From Chara braunii (Eukaryota; Streptophyta; Charophyceae; Charales; Characeae), in NCBI GenBank assembly GCA_003427395.1, contig BFEA01000204.1, positions 1,335,547 through 1,373,060 of the forward strand: 37,514 bases of DNA, written 5' to 3'. Of this stretch, positions 1 to 9,229 are shown in pieces. The notes beneath the pieces are model-generated. The model did no database searches. It worked only from the letters and a program-made list of their open reading frames with translations, and was not told where the DNA came from. Each line of letters begins with the position of its first letter. Position 1 is the stretch's first letter. The translations under genes were made by a program, and so were the position numbers.

Positions 1-38
<38 letters not shown>
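1..38. repeat. (TC)n microsatellite
   Basis: This is an uninterrupted TC dinucleotide run that begins at the window edge, so its full length is unknown. It is followed by a short unique stretch and then a T-rich run. Confidence 0.97.
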
Positions 39-40
<2 letters not shown>

Positions 41-57
41 GGGGGCACGTACATATG

Positions 58-226
58 ATTTTTTTTAATTTTTTTTCCTGCGCACAGGGCGCATCTGCCT
101 CAGCGTGCGCACCGCACTGCGTGCGGCGCATGACGCACGACGCACTGCGCACGCTTCGGGGCAGGTGCGCACAGCGCACAGCGCGCCGCACCGCACGGCG
201 CACCGCACCAGTGCGCCGCAAGTATG
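58..226. repeat. T-rich run followed by CGCAC/GTGCG motif array
   Basis: A T-rich stretch (59-76) is followed by about 150 bp in which the pentamer CGCAC or its complement GTGCG occurs about 16 times by hand count. The array ends near GCAAGTATG (218-226); its complement CATACTTGC resembles the tip CATGGCTAC of the element at 10324-10935. The order, T-run then CpG-centred motif array then tip, matches the right half of that element. I infer a right-end fragment of the same kind of element. The alternative is simple GC-rich low-complexity DNA. The frames that cross it are composition artefacts. Confidence 0.5.
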
Positions 227-1245
227 CTTATAAGTTATTACCGCACAAGTTATTAGGCTATAGCAAAACGGTATATGCTGCGCTTGTAATTGCAATGCTT
301 GGACTGTTTGTTGTCGTGGTGGATGCCTGTTGGGAATGGATAACAGTTGAAAAAAGAAAAAGTAAAAAATCCCAAAATTTCACAATTTTTTTATACAATT
401 TTGAATTTTCTGCATTTCACTTTCCAGAAAAACAATAAAGAATTTAAGTTTTGCCAACAGAATATGCACTCGTGTCAAGTGCTTAACACATTTCTCTTTC
501 CACTGTGAAGAATGCAGATCAGACACTAAGTATCAATCGAGTACTGCTGATCATCAATTTAAGTGTTCAATCCCTTCTTCTGCAAGTTGTATCATTATGA
601 CAGACTGGCTCACCCACCTCCCTTGTACAGCTCAGGCTGTAGCTCAAAATTCAAAAATTGGTCATCTGTGGAAAATCTCATCCAGCTCCTCTCATTACGT
701 CTCCCTCCCTACCTCCCTGTCCGTCTGCTTATTGTTGCTTATTTCCCTGCCCATTCCCTCCCTATCTCCTAGAAACCATACCACCCAGGGGATTGACTGC
801 GCAGGCTGTAGGAAAATATCAAAATGCAGCCAAACAGCTGAACCAGACAATCGTTAGTGTTTAATAATGGAGTGGCTGTTCAGAACCGAGGCCAATGCTT
901 CATGAACGGTCTAATATGTCACGTACCATTGATTGCCCCCGACTTGAGCACCCGCTTCCCGGGTGTGGGAAGAATTGATCCAAGCAATGGAGACACAGAG
1001 TAATGCAGACTGGAACGGTGTCAAGAAAACGATGCAGAACAACCCAGAAAAAGCCAGATATCGTACACAAGTACTTCGCAGGGGGGCTGGGCCCCGGAAG
1101 AATTGGCCAAATAAACATAGGGCATGGTTACGGATTGCCGCATCAACTCACAACTGCTGGAAACCGGGTCCAGCATCCCTTCAGGAAACTACAAGCTGAG
1201 CACCATAAGTTGTCCGTTGGTCTTCTTGTAGCTTGCCCCAGCAGG
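227..1245. other. No recognised gene
   Basis: I see no coding signature, RNA gene or element boundary in this kilobase. The only notable item is a 22-bp hairpin-forming block at 1156-1177 that recurs at 34401-34422. Short reading frames here lack any recognisable motif. Confidence 0.6.
1156..1177. other. Small hairpin motif, copy 1
   Basis: The stem GCTGGA/TCCAGC encloses the loop AACCGGG. The same loop with the stem GCTGGG/CCCAGC occurs at 34401-34422, so the two base differences between the copies compensate each other. Confidence 0.6.
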
Positions 1246-1698
1246 AGTGCATTGTGAGAAAATCAGTTGTTCAAAGTTCGAACTTCAAACCATCCTTTCT
1301 GCTCTGCTTTGCAAGTCCTCCTTAGTTGTCAGTAGCTTCACTGGGTGCTCTTCAGTTAATCGGCAACTTTATCCATTTTCACTTGCTCAGGTGTCTTTCA
1401 AGTACCCTAGGCGGATCTGTGTATATGGGACAGAAGTGACAGTGATGCAGCAGAAAACGCGACCAAAGGACTTCAGCCATTGTATATTAGAGGAGATCAT
1501 GCTGTTGAAGGATGTGCCGTTCGGTGATTATTTCCAGGTATTGATGCTTTCCTTCCCTTGCTCTTTGACGATCTTATGTCCTCTACCCTGTTCTTTCTTG
1601 TCTTTCTTCTGTTACTCAGACCCTTTCGATCCTAACCTTTTGTCTCTTGATGTTCCTATTCTGGCTCCTCGCCCGTTTATTCAATGCTTGTCCCTAAC

Positions 1699-2010
1699 TG
1701 CTCATTTTTGGCCCCACTTCCGCTCTGAGCTCCTGCAAGCTACTGCGGGATTCTCAAGTACCTATCCTCGGCACAATTGGTGGTTGGCCATCAGAACTTA
1801 TTTTTGTGCCTGCATGTTGAGAAGTAGGTACCTTATCTCCTATATATCGTTCCTTGCTCATTTTTGGCCCCACTTCCGCTCTGAGCTCCTGCAAGCTACT
1901 GCGGGATTCTCAAATACCTATCCTTGGCACAATTGGTGGTTGGCCATCAGAACTTATTTTTGTGCCCGCATCTTGAGAAGTAGGTACCTTATCTCCTATA
2001 TATCGTTCCT
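1699..2010. repeat. 156-bp tandem duplication (two copies)
   Basis: Copies lie at 1699-1854 and 1855-2010 and differ at four positions (about 97% identical). The period is a multiple of three and the block lies inside a 258-codon open frame (1247-2023, plus strand). In that frame all four substitutions change the amino acid (S/N, R/W, C/R, M/I), the opposite of what constraint on a protein would give. I therefore treat the frame as probably non-coding and the duplication as recent replication slippage or unequal exchange. Confidence 0.9.
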
Positions 2011-2339
2011 TGCATCATCGTAGCTTCCTGATTCATGCCTGAGAGGCAAGAGAAGTGGAGGAAGACAGGAGAGTTACAGGGCAGGAGGGGAGTGGGTTTG
2101 TTGCGCAATTATGACAATACCAATTATGCCATGATATACTCCCCAGCTACCCTGAGGCTCTGGCTATATGTGGCATGGCATGCTGAAGGCCTTCCACACC
2201 AGGCCAGAAGCCCGGGCATATCGTAGGGCGCGCCTTCGGCCACCTAGACTTTTGCCAAGATACCTCAGCCGACTTGGAGGGCCTTGGCGAATGGGGTTTT
2301 AGGATGCTGTGTGAGTATTTCGACTGTCCTGAGCCCAGG

Positions 2340-2361
2340 GGTGTGTATGTGTGTGTGTGTG
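2340..2361. repeat. (TG)n microsatellite
   Basis: A short TG run with one interruption. Confidence 0.9.
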
Positions 2362-2531
2362 TTGTTAAAGCACCCCAAATTCTCTCTCTCATTTCCTCCA
2401 CAAATCATAACAAACCATCCGTAACGAAAAAGTATAGATAGACAATATAATAGAAAATGCAAGGTTGGCCACGTTTGTGTGGTTCAGCGCCAAGTGCCCA
2501 CACACCTGTCTGCCGCCGAAGCGGCACACTT

Positions 2532-2535
<4 letters not shown>

Positions 2536-2569
<34 letters not shown>
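2536..2569. repeat. (GT)17 microsatellite
   Basis: A perfect GT run of about 34 bp lying just upstream of the ~90-bp tandem repeat. Confidence 0.95.
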
Positions 2570-2570
<1 letters not shown>

Positions 2571-2593
2571 GCCTGCTCTCAGTTCAGGCTCTC

Positions 2594-2863
2594 CAGTTTG
2601 CTTTGCTTTCAAGTTCAGGCAGGCGCGTGAGTATTTTGTCAACTCTGAGTCCAGGCATGTGTGTTTTTTGTCTGATTCTCAATCCAGTTTGCTTTGCTTT
2701 TGATTTCAGGCCGGCCTTCGAGTATTTTGTCGGTTCTGAGTCCAGGCGTGTGTGTCATTTGTCTTTTTTCAGTCCAATTTTCTGTGCTTTGATTCTAAGC
2801 AGCTGTGTTAGTGCTTTGTCTGTTCTGAGTTCAGGGGTGGGGGCATTTTGTTCGTTCTCAGCC
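2594..2863. repeat. Degenerate ~90-bp tandem repeat, three units
   Basis: Units start at 2594, 2685 and 2775, giving lengths of 91, 90 and 89 bp. Each unit has the order CAGTTTGCTTTGCTTT-like start, GAGTATTTTGTC, TCTGAGTCCAGG, a GTGTGT stretch, and a TCTCARTC-like end. The third unit is more diverged (CAATTTTCTGTGCTTT, TTAGTGCTTTGTC). A partial unit may begin at 2864. No stable protein signal is seen. Confidence 0.85.
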
Positions 2864-3366
2864 CAGTATCACGTTTTGCTGGCCGAGCTCATTTTTGAAG
2901 CTGACCCTGCGTCCGATTGTTGTGTCAGGGCGTTTTTCTTTTCAGGCCATCTTGCTGACAGCTAGGGAGGGCCTGTACATGAGCAGGACCGAGGCCACAC
3001 ATTCTTGGGTCTGGGCCTGTGTTCCTGGCCACGCAGCCACACACTGAGATTGGACGGCCCAGATGGAGGCTGACTTCAGTTGGTGGCCGGCCCAGTAGTT
3101 GGTAGGCAGTTCTCACTTCATTCACGTGCCACCAGGCTGCACGACTTGGAGCAGCCGAGCGATGGTGGAGGCAGGAGGAGCTTAGTGTTAGAGAAGAGAG
3201 TAGAGCTGCAGAGGTAGAGTGGAGAGATGAGGTGAGGTTGGAGGAGTTCACTCACCTGTTGCAATACCCTGGAGGTCTGCCGGCAGCCATAACTGGCCTT
3301 CTTCTTCAAGATACCAGCAGTGCATGAGTGGCCCGAGGCTCGTCCTTTCACCAGTCAGTGTCATCC

Positions 3367-3368
<2 letters not shown>
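2864..3368. other. No recognised gene
   Basis: Unique-looking sequence between the ~90-bp repeat and the GA microsatellite. I see no domain, splice pattern or RNA gene that I can support. Confidence 0.55.

Positions 3369-3453
<85 letters not shown>
3369..3453. repeat. (GA)42 microsatellite
   Basis: An uninterrupted GA dinucleotide run of about 85 bp. It creates a spurious Leu-Ser repeat frame on the minus strand. Bases 3454-3698 beyond it hold nothing I recognise. Confidence 0.98.
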
Positions 3454-3454
<1 letters not shown>

Positions 3455-3698
3455 CTACGGGAGTTGAGCTCCCTGAAGGCATTTGGAGTTGAGGCAGAGA
3501 GAGAGGTGGAGTGGCCGAAGATGCGGTCCTCGCCGCGGAATGTGTGATGTTTGCGGTTGCAATTCTTAGTTGAGAGTGTTTTCAAGGTTAACCGAGAACT
3601 GTTCGTGTGCGTCGATCGCAGTCGAGTCGTTCCATGTGTTTCCGGATCGTATACATCTTGCGGCAGAATTTGTTCATAATGTGTCAGAAGCGTTTTCG

Positions 3699-4608
3699 TT
3701 TTTTTTTTTTTTTTTAACAAACAACTGGGGAGCACTTTATTATAGAAAATCAAATGAGGCCGGGAGTTCCTCAACAAACAACTGGGACCATTACCAATCT
3801 TAGGTGTAGGCATTGGGATTTGTCCAGCAACAGAATGGCCAAAACAAGACTGCTGTCCTGACTGTTCCCAAACCCTAGTAAAAAAAAATATACCACAAGG
3901 CCTCAAAGCCACACAAGTCAAAATTAAAAAAGAAACGAGCTACCTATTACAAGGAACAAGCTACCTACTGAAAATATATCCACAAAGTCAAAAAAGAACC
4001 TCACAAACCAAAACACCAAGGGAATACCCGTCCTAACCCTACCACAGTCGTAGTTCAGAATAATAACTTTCCACTAGGTACAGACTAAATCTTACTAAAG
4101 TGCTAACACCGGTCTACTATGCCCCCACCGAGCCCTACCCAAACCGTTACTACCACTACAATCTACTACCGCGCCCAGAGGGGGGTGGAGAATAGATACC
4201 ACCTAATGCAGCGTTACGGACCTTGTCCAATGAGTGTATCAGCAGCACTCCCTCCGCAGACAATCCCCCAGCCTGTCTCCTGTGACCATGAACCAAGTGC
4301 TCAGGTATCTACTCATTCAACCACTAAAAAGCCACTCGCCCAACTCTAATGTATCTTCCGCCCCGATGGTGGCAAAAGAGCTATGCAAAGACCAAGTTTT
4401 CCAGAACTCATTGCAACCCACCTGGCTTGTTACTCACCATCGCTACCTTTCGTCTCCAAGTCTGCCTGAACTGCTCTTCTCAGGCTCTGCTTAATGTTGT
4501 TCCTTATCTGCTTGTTTGACCAATCCTTGTCCTCAAAGACTCGATCATTTCGACCTTGCCAAATTGTTGACGTGATAGCAGCTCTTGCCACTCGTACAAG
4601 GATGTTAA
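3699..4608 (-). mobile_element. LINE 3' end fragment (5'-truncated, with poly-A tail)
   Basis: Read on the minus strand, the fragment starts at about 4608, codes for a LINE C-terminus down to about 4431, runs through an untranslated region and ends in a 17-A tail, seen as T at 3699-3715. Tail plus 5' truncation is the usual structure of a LINE insertion. A 14-bp direct repeat (AACAAACAACTGGG at 3716 and 3773) lies next to the tail, inside the element. At 4608 the LINE abuts a different repeat (4609-5320). I found no target-site duplication. Confidence 0.7.
4430..4608 (-). pseudogene. LINE ORF2 C-terminal fragment
   Basis: The minus-strand frame contains TIWQGRNDRVFEDKDWS followed by a basic helical stretch. 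This matches the 'W..RN.R.F' signature that follows the zinc-binding region at the C-terminus of plant L1-like reverse transcriptase proteins. Everything upstream (endonuclease, RT, zinc region) is absent, and the frame's first 30 or so codons (up to 4678) come from the neighbouring repeat rather than from the LINE. It is a dead 5'-truncated copy. The LINE fragment at 16734-18370 on the same strand lacks exactly this C-terminal part, so the two could be halves of one insertion. Confidence 0.65.
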
Positions 4609-5320
4609 GCCCTCGGCATACCTGCATGTGGCCCCTACAGCAAGCATGTGCCCGCCCTAAGTGAATGCAGGCCCCCAAATCTCAATGAGGCCTGAATTTG
4701 TCAATTTTGCAAAGCCTTGGTGGACGCCAGACAGTTCCCACGCGCCAGTTGGTTACATGCGCCCTGCTCGTGAAAATCAGAAACATTTGTGAGCCCTATA
4801 GGCTCTTCTGACAACGCAGTGGAAGCAGGGAACACCTCATGTTTGCGCTTGGGTGGTTGGGCAGGCATAACTAATTGGGTCCCAGGCCACTGTCTGAATG
4901 GGCCTGGCACATACACTTTGGCCCAACATGAAGCGACTGGGCACACGCGAGGCCAGGCCACTTCGCATATATCACAGTGCCTGGCTGTGAGTCCGGCATG
5001 CGGGCTCTTGCGAGTTTGAGCGGCAGCGCTGCTGGATGGCGCACTGAAGGTCGCTGGCAAGCAGCGCTCGTGCGCACGCGAGCGCAGGCTGAAGTAAGAA
5101 CGCTGCTAGTGAGCAGCACCATAGCCCAGGCAGCCATAGCCGAGCCTGGGCAGACATAGCTGGCGGGGTTTGGCAGTGGTCTTTGGATGGTGATGAGACA
5201 TGGGAGGTGAGACAAGGAGGGGCATAGAGGTGGCGAAGGGAGAGATGATGTGAGAGCACGTACGTGGTCCTGGCGGAGGTCTGCAAGGTTGAGATCTGCA
5301 TGCACTTCGGTTGCTGCTGC
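4609..5320 (-). repeat. Dispersed repeat, minus-oriented copy
   Basis: Read on the minus strand this block aligns, with many gaps, to the plus-strand block 9230-10060. Shared landmarks include CAGACCTCCGCC versus CGGACCTCTC, GGCTATGGCTGCCTG versus GGCTATGGCCGCCTG, an ACCAACTGGCG block and TTCACTTAGGGCGGGCAC. The sequence is rich in Pro/Ala/Gln codons and may derive from a retrotransposon gag, but I see no diagnostic motif. The two copies lie in inverted orientation about 4 kb apart. Confidence 0.55.
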
Positions 5321-5570
5321 TGATGTCAACCGGTTGCTTTGGCACTCAGTAGGCTAGTGTCGTAGCTGTATGATCGTAGTCTGGGCGCTGAGTGCCAGTA
5401 GGAGGAAGAGCTTCAGAATCATTGCTCATTGGCAATTGAGTTCGCTGCTTTGGTTCTCCTTCAGTGTGATACCAGTGCATTTCTGCTTTCTGGACAACTT
5501 ACGACTATCTGCCTTTCAATGTGATTTAGCAATTTGGAATTCTCAGTTCTGTCATTTCGCTATTGCTCAT

Positions 5571-5595
5571 TTTCCTTGCAATTTGGTATCAGAGC
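5571..5595 (+). promoter_or_regulatory. LTR 3' end and primer-binding site (initiator-Met tRNA type)
   Basis: An LTR-like terminus ending TTGCA (5576-5580) is followed by ATT and then TGGTATCAGAGC (5584-5595), the sequence complementary to the 3' end of plant initiator-methionine tRNA used to prime reverse transcription. The same terminus, spacer and PBS occur on the minus strand at 30549-30567. The LTR would lie upstream, within roughly 5345-5580; I cannot fix its start. Downstream DNA would be the element's leader and gag, of which a relic is seen at 7590-7930. Confidence 0.8.
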
Positions 5596-5885
5596 TGGTT
5601 CGAGCTGCTCCGCTGGCTCCAGAGCATTGGTCTGGCGGTGCTGTGCCGGGTAGCCGTACAGCAGTGGACGGTCCATGGCGCTGGTATAAGAGGCGGCCCT
5701 GTGTCGAGACGGCGCACCGGGAAGGCTATGTGGGGTGACGTAGGGGTGCACGCTGGATGATGAGAGCTTGCTGAAGTGGCATTGAAGCCACCACTACCCC
5801 CGCCGTCCTAAGGTCGGGGAACCGGTAGCACGGGTTGAAGAGGGCTACCGGTAGCACAGTGGGGAGAACCAGGGGAGTGGCGAAA
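5596..5885 (+). other. Retroelement leader region, no recognised gene
   Basis: This lies directly after the PBS, where an untranslated leader is expected. It contains a perfect 12-bp palindrome GCTACCGGTAGC (5849-5860) and a partial copy of it about 28 bp earlier (AACCGGTAGCAC). No coding sequence is recognised. Confidence 0.45.
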
Positions 5886-6478
5886 ATGGAAAATGCGTCG
5901 AATTGCCGCTGCGATTTATTTCGCTGTTTAGAGAACTTCAGACAATTTTTATTTATTTTTTAATATTTTCCCTGGAAAGATCACGACCGAATCTACAGAC
6001 CCATCAGTTTTCAGATTTCTTAACACATTCTTTTGATCGTGAAAAATCGCTGAAGTTGAGGTACTTTTTCCGTTGGCCTACAAATGGTAAAGCTGCAAAA
6101 ATGGAAAATGAGATGAATCGGCGCAGCATTTATTTCACGGTCTAAAATATATATTTTTTAGTTTTAAAATATTTTTCCTGGAAAGACCACGACGAAATCC
6201 ACAGACCCTGCGATTTTCAGAGTTTTTGAGTAATTTTTTTTAGCGCAAAAAAATGTGGAAGTTGGGGTACTTTTTCTGCTGGCCCTCATGTCGTAGAGCG
6301 CCAAAAATGGAAAATGTGAGGAATCAGCGCGGCATTTATATCACGGTCCAAAGTTTTTTTTTTTCCCTGTTTTTTTTCCTGGAAAAATCACAATCTAATC
6401 TACACGATCTCAAATTTTCAGATTTTTTCATTAATTCTTCCGAGCGCGAAAAATCGCCAAAGTTGGCACTTGAAAATT
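5886..6478. repeat. Diverged ~210-bp tandem repeat, three units
   Basis: Units start with ATGGAAAATG at 5886, 6101 and 6306, giving spacings of 215 and 205 bp; the third is cut short at about 6478. Each unit has the order ATGGAAAATG, a CGGTC-TTTATTT block, CCTGGAAAGATCACGAC, ATCTACAGACC, TTTTCAGATTTTT, then GCGAAAAATCGC...AAGTTG. Divergence between units is considerable, so the array is old. Frames through it are open by composition but show no known domain. Confidence 0.85.
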
Positions 6479-6792
6479 GAGGGACTGGACCCGCCTGCAC
6501 CTGCTGGTCGCTGCCCTGCCATTTTCTGCGGCCCTAACTCTCCGGGAATCCTACTTTGGGCTGTCGGGGGTAGCGGTGGTTTCAGCCGAGGTGGGACTGC
6601 ATTATATTGTGGGTCGTGCCAATGCACTGACCTGTCATCGTAAATGCACGTCAGGTCGACTGGTGAGAAATCTGTGGTTGGGGGCAGCATTATGAGGTAC
6701 GTTGCTCCTTACCTTATTTACCCTCTTAGCGTGAGGAAGTGAGTCTTGGTCTTGAGACTCGTCTCATTGTGAGGTGTCACGTGCGCTCAATC

Positions 6793-7003
6793 TTGAGGGT
6801 TGACATTCTTCCTGGGGAGCATGCTGGTGGGAGACAGGCGTTGCCTCTAAAGGGCCCTGGACGAAGCACTTGGGTCACGGTCACCATGCCAACCAACTGG
6901 GAGTAGAGCACGCATGCTTTGCTGCTTTGTCCTTCGGGCTGCTATGCTGCCTTGAGAGTCGACACTCTTCCTGGGGAGCATGCTGGTGGGAGACTGACAT
7001 TGA
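6793..7003. repeat. 51-bp direct repeat spaced by 159 bp
   Basis: Blocks at 6793-6843 and 6952-7002 share CTTCCTGGGGAGCATGCTGG and its flanks, with a few substitutions. The sequence between them does not clearly repeat. Confidence 0.8.
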
Positions 7004-7589
7004 CTTGGGGCACAGGGGTGGGCTGCGTGCACACCTTTAGACACGCTGCTCAACCAGAGCTTTCAGGACATCGACACAAAGTGACACTCAAGAAGGATTG
7101 AGGGGGAGGGGAGATTCCAGTTAACTGCTCGATTGTCAATTACTGTTTTATTCCCATTCAGCATGCATTCCAGCAAACGATTTTATTTCTGATTAGTTAG
7201 TCGTTACAGACACTGCTGAGAACTGACAGACTGTTGCAGGTGGAGTAGTAATTTATTCTTTGCTGCATTGTGATATGTTCGAGACTAGTCATAAATAGAA
7301 CTGTGTGTAGGGGTCTGAACTTATCTGCTGTTACCGCTTGACTACTTTCTGACATATCTGGACCGAATAATTTTTATTGTTTTTAACTTTTTGTTTATTT
7401 TAAGAATTGGTTGGATGCCATGCTGCGGTAGGTCCAGCGAGGACATTAGGGCAGATTGCATGCCACGCATAGCTCATGAGTGAAGATGACACAGGTTGAG
7501 AGACCAGACCAGGATGATAGGAGGACTACCCGTAGACAAGTATGTAGTCAGCTGATCACTTGGTGTTAGAGTCGGGTGAGGAAAGGAGA
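7004..7589. other. No recognised gene
   Basis: A purine-rich run at 7096-7114 resembles a polypurine tract but is not followed by TG, so I do not call an LTR. The rest is moderately AT-rich with no motif I can support. Confidence 0.45.
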
Positions 7590-7930
7590 CTGCGTAGAGA
7601 AGCTGAGAGGCGACAACACTTGCAGAGGGCACAGGAGGCAGCAGCCAACACGAAGAGAGCATTAGCAGCTGCAGCAGCAGCACACGCTTAGGGCTGAAGC
7701 GGTGGCAGCGATGGCTACCTCCTCTGCAATTTCTCAGGCCTCTTCGTCAAGTGTTAGTCAAGGTATGTCCCAGTCTTTCAGCAGTCAGTTCGCTGGCTCG
7801 CAGGTCAGCCAGCAGCAACCCTTGTCAGCGGAGGATTACGAGTTACTGCAAATGGATGCCCTTCAAGCATAGTTACAACGCCAGATACAGGATGTAGAGG
7901 ACAAAAGAGATAGAGCGAGAAGAAGAAAAA
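7590..7930 (+). pseudogene. Retrotransposon gag-like relic
   Basis: One frame (from about 7596) reads an Arg/Glu/Gln/Ala-rich stretch ending in a poly-Ala run. After a one-base frame change the next frame (7693-7930) reads AEAVAAMATSSAISQ, a Ser/Gln-rich stretch, SAEDYELLQMDALQA, a TAG stop (7870-7872) and LQRQIQDVEDKRDRARRRK. Charged coiled-coil and low-complexity Ala/Gln/Ser segments are typical of Gag N-terminal regions in Ty3/Gypsy elements, and the PBS at 5584 lies upstream on the same strand. No capsid motif is present, so the call rests on composition and context. The frame is cut at 7931 by a tRNA-like sequence. Confidence 0.45.
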
Positions 7931-8456
7931 CCCGTGGCTCAGTGGTTAGGGCAGCGGTTGTCAATGCACATTGTGGCATCAGTTCCAGGTTCAATGCACT
8001 GTGCTCTGGCCTTAGGCTCTTTGTTTTGTGTGTCAAATTCGACACATGCCAATATTAGTCTGCCAGGCACTAGTAGCTTGATTGGTGAGTTTTTGATTTT
8101 AGTAGGCGCTTTTCAAGCTGCGTCCAACGTGGCAACATTAGCAGCCGTTGGAATGATTTTAGGAACAACTTATTCCATTTGGCTCTGTAATCGTGTTGTG
8201 TTTGGCGGCTCGAAGTGCGGTCGTTTTCAAGGGGAACTGAAGGGCGGCAGTCAGGAATCGATAGTGGAGTTTAGCCATATGTCAAATCAAGTCATTAGTC
8301 ATAAAAAATATTTGTGTTAATAATCAAATTATCCTTCGGCCTAGCTTTCAAGTTTTCAGTGGTGATCTTATTTCTATTCAACAAAATTGTAAGTCAACCA
8401 TGAAACAAAATATAAGATATAAATCATATAACTGAATTAAAAAAAAAAAAAAAAAG
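7931..8456 (+). mobile_element. SINE candidate with tRNA-like head and poly-A tail
   Basis: At 7935-7946 TGGCTCAGTGGT matches the pol III A box, and at 7988-7998 GGTTCAATGCA is close to the B box. The start-to-start distance is 53 bp, compatible with a tRNA having a longer variable arm. The T-stem does not pair well, so this is not a functional tRNA. An A-rich tail ends at about 8456 and the head begins exactly where the gag relic stops. I did not find a target-site duplication. Confidence 0.4.
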
Positions 8457-9229
8457 CCATCTCATTTAGAAGTTCATTATCAAACATTGATGGCTATTTC
8501 CAAACACTGTTAACTTTTCAAGTCAATTCCCCCATTCATTTACACGCCTCTGTTTGTGACAAATTTCGTATGAAAACATCAGTCAAAACTAGTTCAACAA
8601 AGCATTTTATTACTGGAAGATGGGGAACAAGTGATATTACTTTCTTTTGTAACATTTTTTTTTAATGAAAAACATGCATATTGATATGTTTTTATAAATT
8701 TTATACAATAACCAATAAAATATTAATATTTTAGAATAATACATTTTTGTATTTTAGAAATATAAAAAATAGAATATACAAATTAATACAATGAAATAAT
8801 TTGCAAGGAATATGAGTGTGAGCGATATACATAAAACCAAATTGCGAAATCACACAGCTGTCCAAGAAGTCGTGTCCCAAGCAGAGAGTACAAATGCACC
8901 GAGAAAACCATCCATATAGAGCATTACAATGAAGTAATGAGCCAATGTTCAAGCCCGTAGGCCACACCAACACAGTATCCAAAGTCGCCCTGTTCTGTTT
9001 GGCGCTTAGCACCCAGCCTACTCACGAAGAGTCCCAGTAGGCGGCTAGGCGAAACCGGTCGGGTCGTCACGCCACGCGGGAATCTTTCCGCTTTTGCGCT
9101 ACACTCTGATTTTTTGCTATTCAAGTCGCGTTCGGGATACCTGCTCTTGTCACTGTCAACGTGCTGTGTTTGATCATTGTCTGTTCATGTCTTACTTCTC
9201 ATATTGGTTGTTACCTTGAATCATCACTG
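8457..9229. other. AT-rich region, no recognised gene
   Basis: The first half is strongly AT-rich. Bases 8733-8803 (starting TTTTAGAATAATACATTTTT) recur as a diverged copy at 10232-10312. Bases 8810-9229 hold no motif I recognise. Confidence 0.5.

Noticed and set aside
55-438. An Arg/Ala/Cys-rich frame over the CGCAC array
   Set aside because: Frames on both strands are open because of the GC-rich repeated word; no motif.
1247-2023. A 258-codon open frame that could be called a gene
   Set aside because: It has no recognisable domain, it spans a tandem duplication whose four differences are all non-synonymous, and its sequence looks like unconstrained DNA.
3361-3921. A 186-codon minus-strand frame with a long Leu-Ser repeat
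   Set aside because: The repeat is the (GA)n microsatellite and the rest is the LINE 3' tail region; this is a composition artefact.
7096-7114. A polypurine tract
   Set aside because: It is not followed by TG or any LTR-like start.
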